A DNA stretch of 64,000 bases from Changchengzhania lutea (GTDB lineage Bacteria; Bacteroidota; Bacteroidia; Flavobacteriales; Flavobacteriaceae): assembly GCF_006974145.1 (NCBI RefSeq), contig NZ_CP039456.1, forward strand, positions 2,976,499 to 3,040,498, in the 5' to 3' direction. Below are positions 61,336 to 64,000 of this stretch, piece after piece. Numbering within the stretch: position 1 is the stretch's first letter; each line of letters begins with the position of its first letter. The notes under the pieces are model-generated. The model saw only the letters and a program-made list of their open reading frames with translations. It did not search any database and was not told the DNA's origin. Made by a program: the position numbers and the translations under genes.

Positions 61336-61396
61336 GGAATGAATATTTTAGAGACTTTAAAAATACTCTTAGCATTTCAAATAAACTTGTATCAGA

Positions 61397-62173
61397 TTAA
61401 CCCAAAAACAAGTCTTTTAAGGATTTAGGTGAGATTTTAAATGCAGAACGAAATGAATTTGAAAAATGAGATTGATCATAAAACCCTGCTTCTAATGCAA
61501 TATCAGTAAGGCGTTTATTAGAATGTAACATCAAGCTGGCATTTTTGAGTCTTACCATTCTTATATAATCACCTAATGTGATTCCACTTATTTTCTTAAA
61601 CTTTCTTGCAAGATAGTTTGGATGTAAAGCAACTGAGCTTGCAATTTCACTCAAAGTCAATGAATCACAATATTCTTCTTTTACCTTGCTAATCACTTGA
61701 TTGTACCAATTTGGAATTTTTGTTAATAGTTGAGTGTTATACCTATCAGCTAATGTCTCAGTAATTAGACAGTCCAATTCATTATCTGAATAATTATTAA
61801 ATGTTTTAATTAAAATTTGTAGAAATTCAAAATAAGCAAAGTTGATATTTTTATTATTGAATAGCTGCAATACATTATTATTAGAAATGGTGATTACTTC
61901 AATATTGAAGCAAAATCCAACATTATTTATAAATGTGTTTTCATGTTCATATTCTTTAGGCCGTAAAATAATTGTTCCAGGATCTATAATACTTTTAGAG
62001 AAGTTATTGTTTTCTATATATGCAGCTCCAAGATTTACTGAGTAATATGGATTAGCATGGTTATGTTTTGGAATTTTTTCTCCAATATTATGATGCGAAA
62101 TAGAAACGTGATAATTCTTGAGTGTGCGCTCAAATTTGATAGATCCAAAATATTTTGTAGGAGGTAAATTCAT
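61397..62173 (-). CDS. AraC family transcriptional regulator
   Basis: The 258 residues start with a cupin-like sensor region (IPKHNHANPYYSVNLGAAY) and end with two helix-turn-helix units: LTLSEIASSVALHPNYLARK, FKKISGITLGDYIRMVRLK and RLTDIALEAGFYDQSHFSNS, then FRSAFKISPKSLK. The DNA-binding domain spans about 160-258. The neighbouring lipoprotein gene lies 61 nt downstream on the same strand and could be a target. The ligand is unknown. Confidence 0.92.
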   Translation of the reverse strand: MNLPPTKYFGSIKFERTLKNYHVSISHHNIGEKIPKHNHANPYYSVNLGAAYIENNNFSKSIIDPGTIILRPKEYEHENTFINNVGFCFNIEVITISNNNVLQLFNNKNINFAYFEFLQILIKTFNNYSDNELDCLITETLADRYNTQLLTKIPNWYNQVISKVKEEYCDSLTLSEIASSVALHPNYLARKFKKISGITLGDYIRMVRLKNASLMLHSNKRLTDIALEAGFYDQSHFSNSFRSAFKISPKSLKDLFLG

Positions 62174-62438
62174 ATCGCTTCAAAATGTGTGGTATTACAC
62201 AGATAAAGCTCCGTTTCAAAGAACGTTATCGGGTGTTAAACGAAATTATCATTTTTTTCTGATAAAATAAAAAAACGATCGGTATCAGAATAATTTTCTT
62301 ATGTCAACTAGAGAGGATAATAATCTAAGTATTTATCAGAGTAATTTTCCACGTTAATACCAAATTAAAAAATTGGCGGTGTTTTTAAAGGTAACGAACT
62401 TTTGATTTATAACGATTTCCTTATTGATTAAATAAAAT

Positions 62439-63479
62439 TTATGAATTTTTTTCCCTTCTCAATATTTTCACAATACGATTAATGACGATTTGTGATAAAT
62501 TCCAATGGTATCCATTAAAATCAGTTGTATTCATAAATTGAACCACAACCATGTCTTGATCTTTGTGGTATTCAGCAAGACATTGATAACCAGGAATCAG
62601 ACCTCCGTGTTCATACTCGTAAATGGAAGAATAGATTTCCTGTTCATCTCCGTTAAAAACAGAACCATCATTTAATGCACGCAAAAATATCCCAACATCT
62701 TGTGCTGTCGCTATCATTGAGCCATAATTATTTGCTTTTAAATCGGCTTCATATCCAACGTAATAGCCACTCATCACATCGTCTATATTCACTTCATTAA
62801 GCGAACTGAACGTATGGTTAAGCTCCAGTGGTATTAAAATCTCCTTCTTGATAAATTGGTGATGGCTATAACCCACTATTTTGTCAATGAGTCTGGAAAG
62901 CAACAAATAATTGGTGTTGCAATATTCATAGTCTTCACCAGGTTCGAAGTTAGCCGGCAAATCAAGTGCGTATTCAAGGACATCCTTATCACCTTCCTGT
63001 GGATTATCCCAAAAACCAGGATGGTTGGTAAAAATAGGAAGGCCACTGCGGTGTTGCGCCATCAACCTTAAAGTGATTTTATCTGCATATTCAATTCTGC
63101 CCATAAGCTCCGGGAAGTAATCAGCGAGCGTTTTATCTAAAGACAAACGTTTATCATTGACTAATTTTGCTATAGAAACAGCGACATATAACTTGTTGAT
63201 ACTCCCAATTTTGAATAAGGCGTGTGGGTCGGCAGGTATTTTGTTTTCTCGGTCTTTCCAGCCAGCTGCATAAAATGCTGGTGGTTTGCCTGCTTCGTCT
63301 ACATAAACAATCATGCCATCAAACCCATGACCAATGGCTTCATTTACTTGTTCTTGAACCGTATCGGGTAATGGTAATATCCAAGCCTTAACCAATATCC
63401 ACGGGACGAAGAACAACGAGGATATACTCGCCATAATAAATACTATTCTTAGTATTCGTTTTGTTTGTTTTTTTATCAT
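62439..63479 (-). CDS. Serine beta-lactamase-like hydrolase (class C / penicillin-binding type)
   Basis: A membrane-anchored protein of 346 residues with an uncleaved-looking N-terminal helix (about 9-35). The active-site motifs are SINK (Ser93-Lys96, SxxK), YCN (Tyr186-Asn188, YxN) and HGG (His291, in place of KTG), the set used by family S12 esterases and D-aminopeptidases. Resistance is unlikely to be its role; an esterase or peptidase at the envelope is more likely. It has no co-oriented close partner. Confidence 0.88.
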   Translation of the reverse strand: MIKKQTKRILRIVFIMASISSLFFVPWILVKAWILPLPDTVQEQVNEAIGHGFDGMIVYVDEAGKPPAFYAAGWKDRENKIPADPHALFKIGSINKLYVAVSIAKLVNDKRLSLDKTLADYFPELMGRIEYADKITLRLMAQHRSGLPIFTNHPGFWDNPQEGDKDVLEYALDLPANFEPGEDYEYCNTNYLLLSRLIDKIVGYSHHQFIKKEILIPLELNHTFSSLNEVNIDDVMSGYYVGYEADLKANNYGSMIATAQDVGIFLRALNDGSVFNGDEQEIYSSIYEYEHGGLIPGYQCLAEYHKDQDMVVVQFMNTTDFNGYHWNLSQIVINRIVKILRREKNS

Positions 63480-63580
63480 ACTGTCATATTTTTTTAGGAC
63501 GGTGCACTTTTAAATTGCTCATAACTATAAGGATATGAAATCGTTTTAATATTTTATCACTAAAATTAAACGACTTAAGT

Positions 63581-64000
63581 TTATTTTTTATCAACAGACG
63601 ATTTATTGTAGATTACAGGCATTTGTCCTTTCCACTTCTTCCATAAATCATCATCGCTTATTAAATTAGCCATAAAGTGCCCAACATTAATACGACTGAT
63701 TTTACCTGCATTAAAAATAGCGCTTTTGGTAGGCGAAGGGTGTATTTCGTAATCGGTAACTTCATTTTCATTTGTTAGCCCATCTGGTCTAACAGCAGTC
63801 CATTCTATACATTCATTGTTCTGTCCGATTTTAGTTCGTAAATAATCTGCTGCTGTTTCGTTATCTACATGTGGCGGTAAAAGTAAACGAAGAAGGGCAA
63901 TAACACATTTTTGTGCAAATGATATCGGTTCATTTAAGTCACGATTGCGATTACCTGTAGTATTCATCAAAACAAATCGTACAGCTTGCTCTGGTTTATT
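63581..64000 (-). CDS. NAD(P)-binding protein, C-terminal part (cut by the window edge)
   Basis: The frame is open to the right edge; the visible 139 residues include FVLMNTTGNRNRD, IEWTAVRPDGLTNENEVTDY and ISRINVGHFMANLISDDDLW. These fit the second half of the atypical short-chain dehydrogenase / NmrA-like NAD(P)-binding family (WxxVRPxxL, then I-x-R-x-x-V-x-x-F). The N-terminal GxxGxxG loop would lie beyond the window, so the ATG at 63967 is internal, not a start. Confidence 0.75.
   Translation of the reverse strand, partial: NKPEQAVRFVLMNTTGNRNRDLNEPISFAQKCVIALLRLLLPPHVDNETAADYLRTKIGQNNECIEWTAVRPDGLTNENEVTDYEIHPSPTKSAIFNAGKISRINVGHFMANLISDDDLWKKWKGQMPVIYNKSSVDKK

Noticed and set aside
1-64000. 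tRNA, rRNA, tmRNA or prophage genes
   Set aside because: No T-loop-like GGTTCGAATCC context, rRNA core sequence, integrase or phage structural gene was seen on either strand by reading; a covariance search would be decisive.

Overview
The window comes from a Bacteroidota chromosome, most likely a marine-type member of the Flavobacteriaceae. The support is: AT-rich DNA; promoters of the TAnnTTTG type; few Shine-Dalgarno sites and several TTG/GTG starts; a type IX secretion (T9SS) cargo protein and a PorV/PorQ-type protein; and family-typical genes (PUR/DUF3276 protein, long NusB, cyclophilin-FKBP fusion, long YajC-DUF1573 pair). I found no rRNA, tRNA or CRISPR array.

Bases 1-34318 are one long surface-polysaccharide locus on the plus strand, packed with 1-47 nt gene overlaps. 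It opens with the end of a Wza-like outer-membrane export protein, a Wzc-type tyrosine autokinase and a Wzm/Wzt ABC exporter. About 17 glycosyltransferases follow, mixed with five methyltransferases, a non-hydrolysing UDP-GlcNAc 2-epimerase, a nonulosonic (sialic-type) acid module (neuB, neuC, neuA), an AsnB-type amidotransferase, a Wzy/WaaL-like polymerase or ligase, and a terminal polyprenyl glycosylphosphotransferase that probably starts glycan assembly on the lipid carrier. No Wzx flippase is visible, so export may go through Wzm/Wzt, or Wzx lies outside. The protein directly after the nonulosonic acid module (21178-22575) looks GT-B-like but belongs to no family I can name.

Bases 34312-43000 are mostly on the minus strand: an Lnb-like (DUF4105) envelope protein, a PorV/PorQ protein, an SPFH protein with a tiny ribbon-helix-helix partner, and lptB, an AhpD-like protein, tatC and a KpsF/KdsD isomerase. 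pssA and a DUF808 gene are on the plus strand. Bases 43125-58900 are housekeeping and accessory genes: recQ, cyclophilin-FKBP, a T9SS-secreted CrtC/AttH-like protein, GNAT, a thioredoxin-fold protein, a CsaA-like protein, PUR, two ABC exporters, nusB, a DUF1573 lipoprotein, yajC, proC and DinB. Bases 58900-64000 look accessory: a frameshifted gene, an HExxH lipoprotein, an AraC regulator, a serine hydrolase and the end of an NAD(P)-binding protein.

The most unusual signal is a family of three 160-161 bp non-coding elements (15717-15876, 35494-35653, 53725-53885). Each has 19-bp terminal inverted repeats starting GAACTC and is flanked by a 3-bp direct repeat (GAT, ATT, TTT). Each sits at or within about 5 nt of the stop codon of a gene. 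The arms differ between copies but stay complementary within each copy. Removing copy 1 plus one repeat unit restores a different stop codon for the gene it hit; removing copy 2 restores a tightly coupled two-gene operon. A second unexplained signal is a leader shared by pssA and proC that carries 4-5 codon mini-ORFs before the true start. Other repeat families lie at 45351-45456 and 49632-49849.
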